Source: Moringa oleifera (lineage: Eukaryota > Streptophyta > Magnoliopsida > Brassicales > Moringaceae). Taken from it: a stretch of 64,000 nucleotides of DNA. Of this stretch, positions 12,215 to 23,744 are shown piece after piece; the first letter of the stretch is position 1; every line of letters begins with the position of its first letter. The stretch lies in NCBI GenBank assembly GCA_021397835.1, contig JAJFZO010000344.1, positions 1,798,001-1,862,000 of the forward strand, written 5' to 3'. The notes under the pieces were generated by a model that was not told the origin of the DNA, ran no database searches, and worked only from the letters and a program-made list of their open reading frames with translations. A program made the translations under genes and the position numbers.

Positions 12215-13334
12215 TGGCGTTCTTTTGCGTTTTATCATAGAGCTTTTATTATTCGAGTCACAAAACTTGAGGGAAAAAGCTCATCAGCATGTAAATTGAT
12301 AAAAGCTTAAGGCAAGATGTGAAGGTATGAGTTTGAAGAGTCCATAAGCTTAAAGTATATAGGGGCAGCAAACCCTTATTAGTAAAGTAAAGCTCCAAAA
12401 AAATGAAAGATTAACCCACAGCGTGGATCTGACTTGACTAAGAAAAGATCTACTTTGGATGACAAAAGAAAGAAGAGTGTTCAATTTACTAATAATGGTA
12501 TAGAAATAGCAACTATACTGGCATTTGTTCTAACCTAAGTAAGATGCATTTTTCAAACAATAATATCCATACTCTTTATTTATGGCACTTAGGCTTGTAA
12601 AGTGAGTTATTCTTTTCTAAAAAAGTTTTGAGTTTTTGCATCTTTTCTTCGGAAGGAATGAACTAAGTGAAGTAAGTGGTCATCAAGCATATCTTCTCAA
12701 AAAGATTACTAAGCTTCCAGGCTTAAGCAAGCATGAAAAAAGAGCAAGCAGCTTACTTAAATAAAAAGAAAGGGCAAGAATTAATTCAAAAACTCATGGA
12801 TAGAGTGGTTAGTTTAAGACGTCAGAGAAAAGATTACCTTCATTGAACTAAAGTGGTTGATAGAAAGTTAAAGTAGTATAAAGAAATGAGAGAATAAAGG
12901 CAAGTAGATTAGCTTTAAAAAGGGCTAAGCTTACATTTTATGTTGGTTGAATTCGCCACTAAGTGGAATTAAACCTTTGACTCTTGATTACTACTTGATT
13001 ACTTCTGTTACTTGCACTAAGCTTTCTTCACTTTCAATTTCCCACCAAATCATAGCAAGCCAGAGACACAGTAGCCATTTTTTAAAGTTGCCTATTAGCT
13101 TAGTAGTTACGAGGCCTGTCAAGTTTCGCTTTTCCCACTCAATCCTACAAGTAAATATTTCTTGCTTTGATGGGTATCACTACAATAGTTGGAATTGGTT
13201 AGTCACTTGCTTCATTGGAAGAACTATTGCTTTTTTCTCTTAGCTTGACTGATCATCTATCAACGAGCTATTTGAATCTAAAATCCTTAACAAGCATGAT
13301 TGCCTATTTCCTGATTTAACTAACATAATTGCGA

Positions 13335-14360
13335 CCACGCATGGACACTTTAGTGGTGGCCATGGCTGCCTTCACAGCCATGCATTGAGGCTTTTGGGAA
13401 AGCCATGGCTGCCTTCGCGGCCACGCATGGAGGCTTTCGCGGTAGTCATGGCTGCCTTACTGTCACGTCGACCACCGCTGCCACTTCCGAAGGCCATGGC
13501 TGCCGCCTTCAAAGCCATGGCTGCCACTTTCAAAGGCCATGGTTGTCACCTTCGAAGGTTATGGCAGTTGCCATCAAAGGCTATGGTTGCCTTCATTAAC
13601 AGCCGTGGCTACCTTCGTGGACACCTTTGTCTACCTTTTTGGGCAAGGCGGCTGCCTTCGTGGGTGCCCATGGCTACCTTCATAGGCTCTGTGGCTACTT
13701 TCGTGGGTGTCGTGGCTGCCTTCATAGGCCATCATGGCTACATTTTTTACGGCCATGGCAGCCAACTTCGAAGGCCATGGCTACCTTCATAGCCATGGTT
13801 GCCACTTTTGAAAGACATGGCTGCCTTTTCGTGGCCATCGCAGTAACCTTCGAAGGTCATGGCTGCCATGACAGTGACTATGCATGGTAACCTTCAAATT
13901 AAGGCAGCAAGCTCCCGACCATGCGTGGTTGCCTTGGAAGGCCTAGCAACTAGATTGCCTCTGAAGTAGCCATGCATGGCTGCCTTTGAAGGCAACAAGC
14001 TGGTTGCCAGCTTGCTTGTGCCACCAGCTTGCTTCCCCGACCGACAACCATGGATGGTGCCTTCGAAGGTAGCAAGTTGGCGACCAGCTTCCTTTAGCGA
14101 CAGCCATGTATTGCTGCCTTCCAAGGCAACATGCTGACAACCAGCTTGCTTTTGCAGCTGCCATGCATGGCTGCCTTCGAAGGCAGAAAGCTGGTTGTCA
14201 GTTTGATTTTGTGGGGCCATGCATGGCTACCTTCGAAGGTACCAAGCTGACAGCCACGTATGGCTACTTTTGAAGGAAACAATTAAGTTTGTGGCCATGG
14301 CTTCCTCTAAAGGCAGCAAGCTTACAGCCTTCGCGACTACCCATGGATGGTCACTAGGCT
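13335..14360. repeat. GC-rich degenerate array of CCATGGCT-type repeats, copy 2
   Basis: Diverged copy of the array at 8642-9640, with the same order of two repeat types. The first part (to about 13890) has 24-33 bp units around GCCATGGCTGCCTTCG. The second part (about 13900-14300) has longer units of about 60 bp, in which a CATGCATGGCTGCC word and TTCGAAGGCA are followed by an AAGCTGGTTGCCAGCTT palindrome. It stays open in long frames on both strands (13385-13792 +, 135 aa; 13894-14220 -, 108 aa). Both frames are products of the repeat. No signal peptide or known domain is evident. Confidence 0.85.
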
Positions 14361-14655
14361 GCATTGCTTACATAGTGACTAAACTATTATAGTCGCTAGA
14401 TCTTTGATTAGCTATTGATTCAAATTCGGTCGCTAATTTATTTTTAAGCTAATTGAAAATTAAAATAAATGAATTAAAAATAAATTTAGCGACGAAGATT
14501 GCACATGTCGCTAATATTTGTTGCTAATCTATCATTATTTCGTCATTATGGTAAAATTTTTATTTTGTAGTAAATCTGTCCCTATTCTATCATTATTCAG
14601 TGACTGACAAAGTCAATTGCTATATTGTGTCATTATTTTTAATTTTTTTGTAGTG
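14361..14655 (-). mobile_element. Right end of the deleted copy of CACTA element C
   Basis: Matches the right terminal 290 bp of element C, including the GTCGCTA-type subterminal repeats and the terminal TTTTTTTGTAGTG ending at 14655. The base triplet after it is CCC, where unit 1 has the target duplicate CAT. Confidence 0.75.
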
Positions 14656-16790
14656 CCCTAAAAGTTGGATTTATCTTTTTTTTTTTTTAGTTGTGCCTCA
14701 CGAAAACTAGTAATTTTTTTAAAATCATGACATCACTCCTCTAAACCTAATTTGGACCAGGAGACTAATGACACTAGTCATTCAAGATAAAGGGGAAAGA
14801 TCCACTTTCCTAACCACCATCGTTGACAAGTTTCCTTAATAAAAGAGAAAAAGCTATCAAGGGGCCAAGCGTGAGTGTTGTCCAAAGCTTGACCATAGGA
14901 TGGTTGAATGCACTAGAAAAAAAAAAGTAGGTTAGTTGTAGGCCTTCTACCTACTTTTTTTCAATATTCAAAATCTCTCTTCATGGGCGCTTCAGTTAGC
15001 TCATCTTCTCTGGCTAGGTAAGACTTATTACATACACCTTGGGGAAAGCCCATAGAAGAAAATGAGACCCTTCATAAGGAAATAATTCTTGTTACTTTAA
15101 AAAAGATCTAGCGAAGAGCACTAGTGAAGTAAGGTATGAAAGGCTTTAAAAAGCTCAAGCAAATTATGCCTACCATGACTACTAGTAAAGATAGAGTTAA
15201 TTTACTTAACAAAGCCGTACCTCAGGGATTAAGGAGGCAGCTTTATCTTAGCTTTTCTACCTTCTGTCTGATCCTTTCTTTCGTGGAGGAAGGGCTTCAT
15301 ACAGTACTCGTTCTTTGGATTAATGTCCTACCCTTTGCCTTTAGGCTTGTACTAATGATAAGAGTTAACGATCTTTTGTGCCGTTTGCTTGGCTAGCCCT
15401 CATAATCAATTAGTTATTGTTACTGGTTCAAATTGTTCTATATGCTTATTTAGTTCGAATAGTGCTTCACCTTGTTTCACTTGATGTTTGTATGCTATCT
15501 TCTCTCTCCCACCCCCTAAGGATGAAGTTAATAGAGAAATTTAGGTGCTAAGGACAATCTGCAAGCCATTGTTCATCAGACACTTCGCTGATATAAGTTA
15601 TGGTTAGAAACTCTAATTCGATCGGTTTCCTCAACGAATACATAGACTTCTTTGCTTCGAGTTATAACTAAAGGATCAACTAGCCAAGCTTAAGCTTAAT
15701 AGTTATGGAGGCAAAGAAGATACAAATCTAAAAAAAAAAAAAAAATAGTATAGTGAAATATAGTTCTCGTGGGTGGCGTGGCCTTCTCACTATTGATTAA
15801 AAGGAAGTAACATCTCTTATCGACCAACCTCCAAATGTAATGGCTAGCTCAGATAAGAGCATTTCAAGCTATTCAAATAAATTCAATTTAGAGTAGTGGT
15901 GTGTTACTAGGTTAGCACTTCAAGAATTGTTACCTAACACAGCTTGCTTAAAAGTCATGGCAAGCTTTTATCCAAATTGCATCGGTTCCTGGCAAGTATT
16001 AAGACGTTCTATCCTCTAATTCTTAAAGCTTTTATGCTTAACTTAATCTCTACCTTACTTATTTTGTCCCTTGTGAAGTTAATAGGTTTTTCAAAAAGAA
16101 AGGACTTTAGCCATTGTCTGCGAAGTTTCTCTCGTTATTGGAGGAGTTATACTTATGTGAAATCGGACCCTTGGGTAAAGAGACATTTTTAGCAGTACGC
16201 CCCTTGAACCTTAGCCCTTAAGGGTTAGGTTTCAATGGCACGCTTTTGTGTCATCTGGACCTATACCTAGTAAAAGTAGTGGCTTAGTTGGCCCCGCACA
16301 CCTTATCATATGTGTCTATGTGAGTTGTTTGTGCTAGCATTTTAATGCTCGCCTTATGTTTCTCAATCCTCTTTCATTGAGATGCCTTTTAAAGAGATTT
16401 ATTCTTGTATCGGAACAAGATCCACTATGATAGACTTAGCCAATACGGGTATGAATGGGGATTCCTAAATTCTTTTTACAGATTCAGAGTTTGATGCCCT
16501 TTATGCATAAAGATATAGATAAGGATATCGACTTAGATGTGGCTAGAAAGGCTTGTTTGAGTGATTCATAAACCCTTGTTAGGATAAACAAACAAGGGTT
16601 TCATCCTTTGCTTATGGGAATGCTACTTTGAGAAATGTTGCTTTAAGATAAACTAGATATCTTGTATCAAAAACTTGACACATTAGTTGAGCCGATGCTG
16701 CTTTGGATGCTCACCTTGTCTTTTTCCATTAAGGTTAGCTCTTTAAGATCAATTGAATAGCTTATTAGCAATCTCTCCTTCGGTTCTCGG
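14656..16790. other. Right arm of duplication unit 2, no gene recognised
   Basis: Diverged copy of 9934-12198. Short ORFs at 15136-15396 and 15944-16192 lie here, but the corresponding frames in unit 1 are interrupted or shifted, so neither is likely to be a gene. A long A run lies at 15731-15744. Confidence 0.4.
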
Positions 16791-19700
16791 TTGTAGAAAT
16801 GCTATTATCAATGATTATTGAGTTGATCTTTTATTCTCATCTTTCAATGAAGACAAAATATGACCCTTACTATCTCTAGCACTTAAAAAAGAGATATCAT
16901 ATAGTCGATTACATTTCTATAAAATGAAATAGTTAATTCATTCAATCAAGATCGTGAAAAAATATCATAGTACATTAAATCCCTTGAATGAGAATTAGTT
17001 GATTGATCATTAATGTGCATTTTTGTAGTAATCGAACCCACCACATAGGCTTCTTCCTTGTACCACTGAGATGAACTAAAAAGTGTGATGAGATTTGGTT
17101 ACTTTTTCGATCATCAACAGCAAAGCTTTCCATGAAGAGCCCTTGTAAGTCACATTAATCAAAGATTTAGGGGTATATGAATTCGTGTTTCACATGACTG
17201 AATGGAAGGTAACTCTGCTAACCAAAGCCAACTTAAGTCCTTCTTAAAAGGAATTGAAACCCTTTCACATATATCTCTTTTGGAACAAATCTTACGTGAC
17301 ATTATTGCTGCTACTGGTCTTGACACCAAAATAAATGTCAATAGAGTTAAAGCAAGCAAGCCAAGTTAGGAAAAGCATTATGGGCCACAGCACAAAAGTA
17401 TACTCTTTTTTCCTTGATAACAAAGCCAATACTAACCTCCTACATGCATGGGAACAACCAAGGAAAAAAAGAAGGAGGAGATAGGATCCACCTACACATT
17501 TGAAAGGAAGCAAGAACAGAAAATGCAGCATCGAGACTTGAGGGCAACCAAGGAATTACTATTTAAGATCACGAGGACCAACAATGGTTAAAGAATAAAA
17601 AGGAGGCATCACACGCTAGTTGCCAGTACCCCGATAGTTGCCACCTAATCAAAGCAAGAAAGTGAAAATCGTGCCATCTTTAAGCCTAGCTTTATCTCTT
17701 GTTTTGGTTTTGTGCCTTTTAGGCATCTCCTAAAGGAAGATCAACATTTTTTTTTGACACCTTTTGGAAACTAAAAAAAAAAGAGAGCTTGGGTATTGGG
17801 CATACCAATAACAACTATATTCAAATCCATGTTGCTTCGGTCATGAACCACATCAAGATTATTTCAAAGCAAACAATTGCCCATCCACTGCACGATTAGA
17901 TGGAATGTCCATATAGCTCATTACACTTAAATTAGAGCTGAAGGCAAATTTAGACTTACTAATTCGGCATAAGTTCCCAGACTAAAGCCATACCATAACC
18001 ATACACATATGATGGCCTACCAGCACCATATGCGACAATAAAAGGGTAACAAGATTTGGAAGATAGTCAGCACTCACAACAATAGGAGGAGAGGGATGCT
18101 CATGCATGCCCACCACCAACAAGCAAAAGTTAGAAAGAAATAGGGAGGCCCAAGCCCAAGACCTCTAATTTGAACACATCTATTAGTTAGTCTATCTTTG
18201 AAAGAATCTACATTTGAAGGCTTGGGTGAAGCATTTCAAAATATAAAATTAACATATGACTAAGAATAGTCCTATCATAGATCAAAATCATATGGTTAAG
18301 GTCCCCATAGTTAGGACCATCCATATTAGGGCTAGCTCAACTTAGATCGAAGTCTAATGCATCGCCCATAAAAAGAGGACTATTAACGATTCAGCATCTT
18401 GCCACCTCATGTAAATCCTTCTTAACATAAGCTAATTCTATCATTTACAGGTCCTTAATCTTCACGCGAAAGCAATGCAACCTTCTCACAAAGGACAAAC
18501 TCATTTTGACCTAACCATTCTCACCCTGTCAAGGCCCGAGTAAGGGTTTTGGTGGGGAAGGCACTTGTTAAGCTATAGAGTCTTGTCATTCTCATTTGTT
18601 GTGGGCGCCTCATTAATTTTCATGAATGTTGTAAGTGAAAGGTATTGTTAACATAAAGTTGTTTGATTTGCCAGCCTAGTCCCAAAGCAATGAGGAGGAA
18701 ATTGATATGGTAGTAGTTTTACAACTGGGTCATAAACATGCCATTAAACACTAAGAAAACAACCTTCACATGAAAGTCCATTGGTGGACTAATTCTTTAT
18801 GATCTTTCCGATGAAAGCTTAAGGGAAGGATTTCTTTTCTCTTGTCAGGAAAAGAAAGACTAAGCAAAGGCAGACCATAAGGCGAAGATAGTAGACTTGC
18901 CTCGAGAAAAGAATATAGCATCAGGACATTGCTCCGGATTGGTGAAATAGTTGAACCTAGCTCTTTCACTTGGCAAGCTCCTCTTTGCTCCTAATAGACT
19001 ATTAGACATATTGTCTACTCTGCTTTATGGAAAAGCTAAGTCCTAAAAGAGCTCTCCAAAGTCAATTGTCAAGCTTTCAAACTCGCCTTGAAGTCGATGA
19101 ACGATTGTAGGGCTACCAATAAGCAGGCTCGCTTATGATATGCTAAAATTATACATTCAGTTTTTTTATTAATCTCTAACATTCATGAAGCAGATTGTCA
19201 AAAAGGGGTTTCTATGAGCAGGAAAATGACCTTTTTGACGATTTACATATTATAGCTTGATGCTAGTCTTAGGACTTCCTAAGTCATGGAGTCTTTGATA
19301 AAGTTGTAAAAAAAATGGAATATACCCTAATATATATATATTTTTTTTCAATAGGCTTATAGTTAGTAAGATAGGTGCTAGTACAAAATCCTAAATTAGT
19401 AGTGGACTACTATTTAACGCACTACTAAACTAAAGTAACCATCATGCACATAACATGATTTTCCAAAGGAGCTTAGAGCTCAGCAAATGGAAGAAGCGAG
19501 CAAAGATAGATGGAATTTGGTAGGGAAAGGTGCTTTGTTGGACTTATTCAAAGGTGAGATCAAAGATCTTTCAATGTGTTGATTTAAAAAAAAAAAAAAA
19601 AGAAAATGGCTTTCTATTAGGAGTTTTGTTTATCGATCGATGTGAAAGGGTCGAAAACTCTTGCTTTATGCTTAAGAAACACCCTTCCCAATGACCTGCT

Positions 19701-21668
19701 TCATGAATGGAAGGGTGGAACCAAGGGAGACAACTAAATACCAAAAATTAAAAGAGAAGGATTTCCAAAGATAAATATCTGGCATTGAGCCCGCCTATCA
19801 TAAGTATGAGTTGAGAGTGTGAGATAAAGATACATACCCAATAGATGGTGAAAAAGCTTTCTTACATGCAAGAACATTCATTTATTAATGGTTTGTAAAT
19901 GAAATATCTTTTTATTCCAGGGGTATGATTGCTCATTCTTTGACTTAAAGCGAGGGCTTATGGTTCACTATCAATACCTCTTTTAAAGTGATATAACCTT
20001 GTTGCTTGCTTCTCAATGTTTGGCTCTTTCCCCTACACTCTCTCTTAAAATAGGTCCTATCGCTCTACTCTGTCAACACTTTATCACAATGCTAGAAAGT
20101 GAGATTTTAGAACTTTTCCCAAGCTATGAATCTTCATCAATGGCATGGTAATAAAAGATAAAGAAATTTTAATTTGATGTTCCATCTGTAAACACGATGA
20201 AAAAAGTAGTTGAACCACCTCCCTCAAGTGTTACTGTGCAAGAATGAACTTGTAGCAGTGATTCACATGTTGAAATACCAAAATTAAAAATCATCGAGAT
20301 TTATGCTTGGTCTGTTACTTATTGTGTATGGTGTAACGGCATCTCATGCAAAGAATAAAGAACGATTAAAATTGGCTCCTAAAATAAAAGATTTGGGGGC
20401 TTTGGCCCACTCATCGTTAATCCCATTTTACAATTGTTTTACTACCTATTCTGACTCTTATCAGTCTTTGAGAGACATCGAAGACTGGAAACTACATCAA
20501 AAGGCAAAGCATTTTCCTTTTCCACTACCATCTCGAAAGAAGCAATCAGCTTGGGATGAATGCCATTAGTTTTTTTTCTTTGTTTCCATCTCGTTAGCTT
20601 CCTTTCAGAGTTAATGTGCTTCCTTATTTGCAAAAATTTCCTCCCATTATTGTTGGCTCCTTACTAAGTGCTCTTCTTGTCATTTCAACCTTTCTTCACA
20701 TCTTAAGCTTTTTGTCTTAAAAGTCTTTCTTTAGCCCAATCAAATAATGGTGCTTTACCTTTGGACATAGGATTTAATATCACCCAATTCTTTGTTTACT
20801 AATGTAGAACTCATACTAAGCCAGATTTAATGTTTCAAAGAAGTAAGTAGTTATTAACCACTAAAGTCTAATTGAAGTTTATGGGTTAACTTAACTCCTT
20901 ACTCTATTTCTATTATGGACTTTGACGTTATCTTTTGTCTTCTTGTTCCTACACACAGGATGAATACTAGCTTTTCTTCTTTTAGTTAGTAGCTCTTGTC
21001 TTACAAATCTAAGTAGTTAGGAATCTTCCTATTTAGGAGTTCATGAGCTAAGCCAGACCATATTGCTATTCTTTTCCTGGAGTTAAGAAAAGCTAAGCCA
21101 TGTTGCAATTTCGGTATAACGCAATTTTTTTGTAGTAATAAAGCTAATTTAAAAGATTAAATAGGCAGATAGAAGTAAGAAAAAGGCTGACTAGCTCATG
21201 TAAACAAATGAGAAATTCTTTTGCCTTAGTAAGCTAGCCTTGGTTGCTAAGGTTCTTCAAGCACTATGGTAGGATGTGGATCGATCATGACGAGAATTGA
21301 CTTTTCCATTATGTAATAAAAAAAGTCACAATCTGGGAAATCTCAACTAGATGAAGGAGATATGAATTCAATTTAGGTGGGTAAGGGCTTAGCTTGACCT
21401 TGTCTTCTTTCTTAGTCCTTTCAAATAAGACATTTCAAAACATGGACAAGTTAGAGGCAAAGACTCGTAAAGTTCATCATAGAAAGAAGGCATCACCCAA
21501 GGAAAGAAGTGGCATATTTTAATGGCTTGGATGCTGGGCAGATTTTAATGGGGTCTATCTCATAAATAGAGGAAAAGTATGCGTGCTAGCACACTACGGC
21601 TTATGTAGTTGATCGAATTAGATAGCCTTCGAGCAACCAACTACATAATAAATTTTGATCAATAACTT
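16791..21668. other. No recognisable gene; possible NUMT spacer
   Basis: No protein family, tRNA or transposon end was recognised on either strand. Minus-strand ORFs at 17159-17359 and 17292-17531 overlap in different frames, and a + ORF of 88 aa lies at 20303-20569. None is recognisable. Bases 18093-18137 recur, diverged, at 62016-62060. An A run lies near 19585-19600. The region leads directly into the mitochondrial trnS relic, so at least its right part may be mitochondrial spacer; that is inference. Confidence 0.35.
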
Positions 21669-21756
21669 AAAGGGATGGCTGAGTGGCTTAAGGCATTAGT
21701 TTGTTAAATCGATATACAAGAAGATCATATCATGGGTTTGAATTCCTTTTCCTCTA
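21669..21756 (+). pseudogene. trnS-GCU: Mitochondrial trnS-GCU pseudogene (NUMT)
   Basis: An 88-base stretch matches plant mitochondrial tRNA-Ser(GCU), including ATGGCTGAGTGGCTTAAGGC in the D arm, the long variable arm and GGGTTTGAATTCC in the T arm. The anticodon region reads TTTGTTAAATC where the mitochondrial gene has TTTGCTAAATC, so the anticodon GCT has become GTT. The acceptor stem is damaged at both ends. It is not expected to make a working tRNA. Confidence 0.9.
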
Positions 21757-22111
21757 GCACGAAAGTAGAACGGGTGGGCAAAATTCTGTGAAAGAAAGAA
21801 CCTCTTGGTTGAGTCCCTCGGAAGAAAAAAAATTACACTACTTAGTGACTAAAAGCGGAGAGCCTATTGTGCATTATTTTTATTTGACTGACTTATCTTC
21901 TTTCTATAAGCAAGCTCCCTATAGCCGTTCAAAGACTAGACAAATCTCGATTCTTGAGCATGTTAGGAGATTAAGTGGCAATTGAAAGAGCTACTCAAAA
22001 GCTTGATGAATAAATGGGCCTAATAAATTAATTAGTAAAGGGCTTTTCCCTTACCAGTTAAGTGTTAAGGTAGGGCGCTATTCGATGAAGAAAAGAAACT
22101 TTAGGAAAGTG
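21757..22111. other. Spacer between trnS and trnF relics
   Basis: Corresponds in position to the mitochondrial spacer between trnS and trnF. A 65-aa ORF (21788-21985, +) starts MKERTSWLSPSEEKK. I do not recognise it. It is unbroken although its neighbours are decayed, but its length is not beyond chance. Confidence 0.4.
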
Positions 22112-22185
22112 GTTCATGTAGGTCAGCTGATTAGAGTGAAGGACTGAAAATCCTTATGTGAAAGGTTTGCATCCATTTCTAAGGG
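22112..22185 (+). pseudogene. trnF-GAA: Mitochondrial trnF-GAA pseudogene (NUMT)
   Basis: A 74-base stretch matches plant mitochondrial tRNA-Phe: GTTCATGTAGGTCAGCTG at the 5' end, an intact GAA anticodon in GGACTGAAAATCC, and a damaged T arm (GGTTTGCATCC for GGTTCGAATCC). It lies between trnS and trnP relics on the same strand, the order found in many angiosperm mitochondria. Confidence 0.9.
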
Positions 22186-22371
22186 GATGAAGGGTCGAAA
22201 GGACACATAGCCAAGTGTGAGCAAGATTTTTAAATTCAAGTGAAAAGAAAAAGGCAAAAAGCCACATAGTGCAAGATACAGATTGGTTCTCGCCCCTTAT
22301 GCCTAATAGGATGGGTAAGTTTGGTTTGAATATTCATCGATTAAGTGGATTTATATGCTTCAGGGGTGAAA
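22186..22371. other. Spacer between trnF and trnP relics
   Basis: Short mitochondrial-type spacer. No gene was seen. Confidence 0.4.
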
Positions 22372-22445
22372 CAAGGTGTAGTGCAGCTTAGTCAGCGCAT
22401 TTCTTTTTCGTATAGAGGGCCATAGGTTTTATTCTTGTCGCTTAA
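22372..22445 (+). pseudogene. trnP-UGG: Mitochondrial trnP-UGG pseudogene (NUMT)
   Basis: Matches mitochondrial tRNA-Pro: AAGGTGTAGTGCAG at the 5' end, GTCAGCGCAT in the D arm and GAGGGCCATAGGTT before the T arm. The anticodon loop has changed to TTTTTCGTA, so the UGG anticodon is lost, and the acceptor stem no longer pairs well. A second, more disrupted trnP-like relic lies at 43798-43922. Confidence 0.88.
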
Positions 22446-22767
22446 CGTCTTTTTTATTTCTTTGGTATGCCGTGACTGCACCCATGGCATGATGTTCTAA
22501 GATTGGTCCTTGCATGGTTTGCTAAGAATGGTGTTCCAAGACCAAGCCTAATGTGTTATCTTCATATTGTTATAAATAAAAGAAGAATAAAAAAAATGGC
22601 CTTATGCATATAGGTGTGGCCCTCATAAAAAGGGCCCGATGCCAATGAAGTATGCATGACTCATGTAACATGGGCTTGTAGTGCCTCTACTCCCCTTAAC
22701 TAAGTCTCCCGGCATGCCAAAGATTGCTCACTTATGAAATAGGCTTAAGCCTATGCCAATGGACTCG
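22446..22767. other. No gene; right edge of the tRNA-bearing NUMT
   Basis: No gene was recognised. The segment ends abruptly at 22768, where sequence shared with 58905 begins. Confidence 0.4.
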
Positions 22768-23324
22768 TGACATCCACGCACTAAGTCATCAAACGACACA
22801 TGTTAAGAAGGCTTGCTAGACCTATCCAAATTCAAAGCTCGAAAGAAAGGTGGGTCCCATGAAATCAGAAAAATGATTAAAAAATAGTCACTTTTAGTAA
22901 TAAATAGCTACCAGCTCAAAAACCACACACAGACAAAGCTATATAAGCTTAGTCTAACTCATAAATTATAGACTAAAAGATAAAGGAAATTGCCAAAATT
23001 GACATCCCATGTCCCTTTTTTTATGAAACAAACCATCTTTACTAACTTTTATGTTTTTCACACTTAAATGTATTGTGAAGACCAAAATGCCCATGCTAAG
23101 GACAATAATAACCTTAAAAAGTAAAAACATTTAAAAAATGAGAAAATTGATGCATAAAGGTATTAATATTCTTGCTCTTCGAGCTCTCTCTGTCATCAAG
23201 CTCTTTCTTTTTTTGTCTTCAGGCTTTTTTTGCAAATTTTTCTTTATGTATGTATTTAAGAACTACCTAAACAAAGGCTAGAAAAGAAATCAAAAGTAGT
23301 CATCAATTGATTTTGGCTAGTTCT
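22768..23324 (+). repeat. MULE left-end sequence, copy 1
   Basis: Shares its left boundary and about 530 bp with 58905-59434, at roughly 90 percent identity by eye. Shared landmarks are ACCACACACAGACAAAG, CATAAATTATAGACTAA, TCGAGCTCTCTCTGTCATC (with one change here) and ATCAATTGATTTTGGCTAG. It is the presumed 5' region of the MULE whose transposase starts near 23750. Confidence 0.85.
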
Positions 23325-23744
23325 CTTCACGTTATATCTAAGATCTACACAACTAAGCTTATGTTTTTAATAACACATTATTCTTCAAAAGCAAAAAGTG
23401 TTCGGGTGCGTCAAGACACTAACAGGTATGTATTTGAAAGATAATGTATTTTAACAATGCGAAGATTTGATGTGTTTTAAGAGAATAATCGTGATGTATC
23501 ATACATATCGTAACATGAACAAAGAATCATTCTATATTTGATTAAATCATGACTTAGCCACCAAATTCATATCATCTTGTGAACCATCATGACTTTATTC
23601 ATAAATTGATATTTCTTTAATGAAATCAGTACATAAGATAATATCATTACTTATTTATCTAAATCGTTATTTATTTACTAAACTTTAGTTTTGTTCTTTT
23701 TTTAAAATTGTCGCTTCTTTTCTGAAATGTTTTCATGGTCATGG

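Larger units (their letters stand above)
12215..16790 (+). repeat. Unit 2 of the tandem duplication, with internal deletion
   Basis: Direct repeat of unit 1 (5509-12198). It matches from TGGCGTTCTTTTGC to TTCTCGG near 16790. It lacks about 2.1 kb present in unit 1: the sequence corresponding to about 6590-8880, which is the left insertion flank and the left two thirds of CACTA element C, is replaced by about 30 bases at 13306-13335. The right part of the element and the repeat array remain. The simplest reading is that the CACTA insertion came first, then the duplication, then the deletion. Confidence 0.85.

Noticed and set aside
13385..13792. 135-aa + strand ORF as a protein-coding gene
   Set aside because: It is open because the repeat unit lacks stops in several frames; overlapping frames on both strands are open too, and the protein is only a translation of the DNA repeat.
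17030..17090. Minus-strand tRNA-like stretch (CTCAGTGGTACAAGG ... GGTTCGATTAC)
   Set aside because: A T-arm-like word and a D-arm-like word are present, but no cloverleaf with paired acceptor stem could be made and no anticodon loop is clear.
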